A stretch of 16,729 nt of DNA, taken from NCBI GenBank assembly GCA_964468655.1, contig CAYXUG010000048.1, forward strand, positions 1-16,729, written 5' to 3'. The position numbers were made by a program, and so were the translations under genes. Origin of the DNA: CAYXUG01 sp964468655. GTDB lineage: Bacteria > Fidelibacterota > Marinisomatia > Marinisomatales > CAYXUG01. The notes beneath the pieces are model-generated. The model searched no databases and was not told where the DNA came from. It saw only the letters and a program-made list of their open reading frames with translations. Below are positions 14,717-16,729 of this stretch, piece after piece (the stretch's first letter is position 1; each line of letters starts with the position of its first letter).

Positions 14717-14959
14717 TTATTCTGCTTCTTCAGCTGCTTCCGCTGTTTGATCGGATTCGATTTCAACATCGTGGGTATCCAAAATCCATTCTCGGTTTTT
14801 GGAATCTTTGACCTTGAAACGGGTGGGCTGAAATTGAATTTGAAGCAGTTCAATCATTTCACCTTCCGATAATACCCAGCCCCAGCCGGATGTTACTTCC
14901 TTGTTGACGCAGAATTTTGTCCCGACAGGAACATCGTTTTTGGATTGAATTTCAGGCAC
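14717..14959 (-). CDS. Small acidic protein of unknown function
   Basis: The frame gives 80 residues with a GTG start 11 bases behind the stop of the deiminase-like gene, so it is probably the last gene of that operon. I do not recognise it. It has an alternating hydrophobic, beta-rich centre (VPVGTKFCVNKEV, GWGWVLSEGEMIELLQIQF, RFKVKDSKNREWIL) that suggests a small SH3- or OB-like barrel, then an acidic Ala/Glu tail (TAEAAEEAE). There is no signal peptide. No Shine-Dalgarno supports the GTG, and the same frame is open further upstream into the deiminase-like gene, so the start is uncertain. The competing minus-strand frame at 14644-14853 looks like a shadow. Confidence 0.6.
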   Translation of the reverse strand: MPEIQSKNDVPVGTKFCVNKEVTSGWGWVLSEGEMIELLQIQFQPTRFKVKDSKNREWILDTHDVEIESDQTAEAAEEAE

Positions 14960-14970
14960 TTGATTAGTTT

Positions 14971-16581
14971 TTAATTCCCGAGCATGATAAAGACAATGTG
15001 AACCACATCGAAAATGTCAATAGTGCCATCGTGATTCATATCTGCAATTTGCTGTTGTACCTCTGTTAAATTACCTGTTCCAAGCATGAAATTTACAGTC
15101 AAAATGATATCTGTTATATCAACCATTCCATTTTGATCCACATCTCCCATCAACATTTCAGTTGCTTCAAATGTGTAATAACCGGCAAGAGGCATCCTAT
15201 TTTCATTACCGCCGGCATCTGAACCAGAAACATAATATTGTATTTCTGATGTATTTGATTGCTGAGGGATTGTTACTGAATATTCTCCTTCATTTCCCGA
15301 TGGTGATAATAATTCGGTGTTAAATGAAGTCATGGAAGGTGTTTTCCAGTGCAGCAGAAGTTCATTAGCTGTAAGATCAGCGCCGCTTAACGCGTCAATG
15401 GAAACGTTGACTGTATATCCCGACGGACTGGTTTCAATGGAATTCAGCAGAATTTCAATCATATTCAAATCGGGAATTCCTTTTGCACGGCAGTGAAGCG
15501 CATCTGTGGACATCCAACTGGAATAGTAATATCCCAAAATTTCGTAGTCCGGCATGGCATCCTGATATGCCGCCAAGGCATCATCGTCCCACGAGGAATT
15601 CATTGTGGGAACATAAACCTTTTCGTTCAGGATTAGAGAATTGGTATAGGGCTGATTGTTCGGAGTATAAACTCTGTAAATCTCATAAGGATTTCCCCAT
15701 TTGTCATCCTGATTTTCAAAGTAGTCCACTACTTCTTCAATTTCATCATATTGGGCATGACTTGAAGGGACCTCCCGGATAAGTACTTTGGAAGGAGATA
15801 AATATTTTCCCCAGCAGTCAATATGCTGAATGTATTCGTTATTGGGGTCATCCACTACGTGGTAAGTATCAATGTTTAAATAATCCCAAAAGACGGCATC
15901 CACTTCTTCCGATGTAAGCGGATCATCCTGAAGTCCGGGATCTGCATTTTCATCATAAACTAAAGAAGTTGAAGATGAAATGCCGTAACTGTCTGTCATA
16001 TAGTTTCCGCCGGCGTGAACGAGTATCATGGAATACAATGGTGTATTCAGGTGGTCCGACATTTTTTGAGGCGCTTGATTGTCATACGGTCGGGGACGAT
16101 TGTAGGTAAAATCCATAACAGCAAGTTCCCTGTCGCTATCACTATCGGAATCGGTGACGACCCACCATGGACCGTAATCGCGAGTCCAGTAGCTGTTGGT
16201 ATTCCCAAGAATGAATTCAACATTATCCATATCGGCACCTGCATTGTTGAGAGAGTTGAATGCAGACCCTTGCTGTGAGTTTGAAACAAGACAGTAAACA
16301 ATAACATGCTGGGAAAAGTCAACAATAACACTGGTGGGCAGTCCGAATGAGTATCGAATAAGAACACCCTGCATTTTTTCATATTCAGCCACATTTCTCA
16401 CTGGATGGGGAGGCGGATCTGTTTCCCTTCCGAAACTTCTGATTTCATGCCGCCGTTCCCACTCCTCCGGTGTAAATCCTATGGGGAGTTCTTTTTCCTC
16501 TGCGGAATTTTCAATTCCAAATACCGGTATTGATAAAACTATCAATAGGGGAAAAAGTTTAATTATCGAAGTTGAGTTCAT
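14971..16581 (-). CDS. Secreted peptidylarginine deiminase-like enzyme (PAD_porph family) with dockerin-like C-terminus
   Basis: The 536-residue protein has a signal peptide (residues 1-22, ending PVFG) and a domain of the Porphyromonas peptidylarginine deiminase/agmatine deiminase family (about 60-380). The guanidino-modifying catalytic residues are all present: D135 in WTRDYGPW, H253 and D255 in QHIDCWGKYL, N314 in YTNSLIL, and the nucleophile C364 in DALHCRAKGIPD. Because it is exported, protein or peptide arginine is a likelier substrate than free agmatine; citrulline would be the product. An Ig-like domain (about 385-473) and two dockerin-like Ca2+ loops (DVDQNGMVDITD at 480-491, DMNHDGTIDIFD at 514-525) follow. 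A short Asp-Ser tract (144-150) interrupts the domain just after the D135 motif. No Shine-Dalgarno precedes the ATG. The 148 bases upstream are AT-rich with no clear promoter. Confidence 0.9.
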   Translation of the reverse strand: MNSTSIIKLFPLLIVLSIPVFGIENSAEEKELPIGFTPEEWERRHEIRSFGRETDPPPHPVRNVAEYEKMQGVLIRYSFGLPTSVIVDFSQHVIVYCLVSNSQQGSAFNSLNNAGADMDNVEFILGNTNSYWTRDYGPWWVVTDSDSDSDRELAVMDFTYNRPRPYDNQAPQKMSDHLNTPLYSMILVHAGGNYMTDSYGISSSTSLVYDENADPGLQDDPLTSEEVDAVFWDYLNIDTYHVVDDPNNEYIQHIDCWGKYLSPSKVLIREVPSSHAQYDEIEEVVDYFENQDDKWGNPYEIYRVYTPNNQPYTNSLILNEKVYVPTMNSSWDDDALAAYQDAMPDYEILGYYYSSWMSTDALHCRAKGIPDLNMIEILLNSIETSPSGYTVNVSIDALSGADLTANELLLHWKTPSMTSFNTELLSPSGNEGEYSVTIPQQSNTSEIQYYVSGSDAGGNENRMPLAGYYTFEATEMLMGDVDQNGMVDITDIILTVNFMLGTGNLTEVQQQIADMNHDGTIDIFDVVHIVFIMLGN

Positions 16582-16729
16582 TTTAAATGGTTTATTGCTT
16601 ATAAATTTTCACTTTTTCGTGTTTACGATAATTTGACTCATTTTACTCAGAATTAAAAGAGAAAATCACTCCGGTTGTGACACTTGGATAGACATGGTTT
16701 ACACATTGGTAATTTAAGTTAACTTTTTT

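Noticed and set aside
14644..14853. Open frame of 69 residues on the minus strand
   Set aside because: It overlaps the more protein-like 80-residue frame at 14717-14959, has a Lys/Phe/Asn-rich composition typical of a shadow frame, and no ribosome-binding site.

Overview
The window looks like a chromosomal segment from an uncultured bacterium of the Fibrobacterota-Chlorobiota-Bacteroidota (FCB) superphylum, in the style of marine or sediment lineages such as Marinimicrobia, Calditrichota or KSB1. This rests on a type IX secretion (T9SS) C-terminal sorting domain (NYPNPFNP motif), secreted enzymes ending in paired dockerin-like Ca2+ loops, weak Shine-Dalgarno use, and intergenic palindromic repeats of a kind common in such genomes. 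The phylum is inference; no rRNA or phylogenetic marker search was possible.

Layout. (i) 1-965: the C-terminal part of a T9SS-secreted protein, probably a broken gene because its frame is closed by a stop at 27-29 and it has no signal peptide. (ii) 963-2553: an MFS sugar-type transporter enclosed by a 57-bp direct repeat, so it looks like an inserted block. (iii) 2565-3953: class II fumarase. (iv) 3954-4433: repeat-rich spacer. (v) 4434-6608: bifunctional penicillin-binding protein, tail to tail with (vi) a minus-strand pair, LptF/LptG-type permease (7903-9276) and thymidine phosphorylase (6605-7906), coupled by an ATGA overlap. (vii) 9277-9716: spacer with three kinds of repeat, then tRNA-His (9717-9791). 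(viii) A minus-strand secreted PNGase F-like amidase with a dockerin-like tail, divergent from an iodotyrosine dehalogenase-like nitroreductase. (ix) 12014-13878: an AT-rich accessory patch with a HicAB toxin-antitoxin pair and a nuclease-like protein with a DUF3883 domain. (x) A hotdog thioesterase, a small acidic protein, and a secreted peptidylarginine-deiminase-like enzyme with a dockerin-like tail.

Housekeeping genes (fumarase, cell-wall synthesis, LPS transport, nucleoside salvage) alternate with accessory cargo. Two exported enzymes predicted to remove N-glycans or deiminate arginine residues, and an enzyme of halotyrosine metabolism, suggest a protein- or glycoprotein-degrading life style, but they are not in one operon. 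The least familiar item is the 397-residue protein at 12685-13878: a PD-(D/E)XK-type DUF3883 domain joined to an N-terminal region that recalls the leading domain of some McrB-like restriction ATPases, beside a toxin-antitoxin locus. It is a plausible single-gene defence protein.
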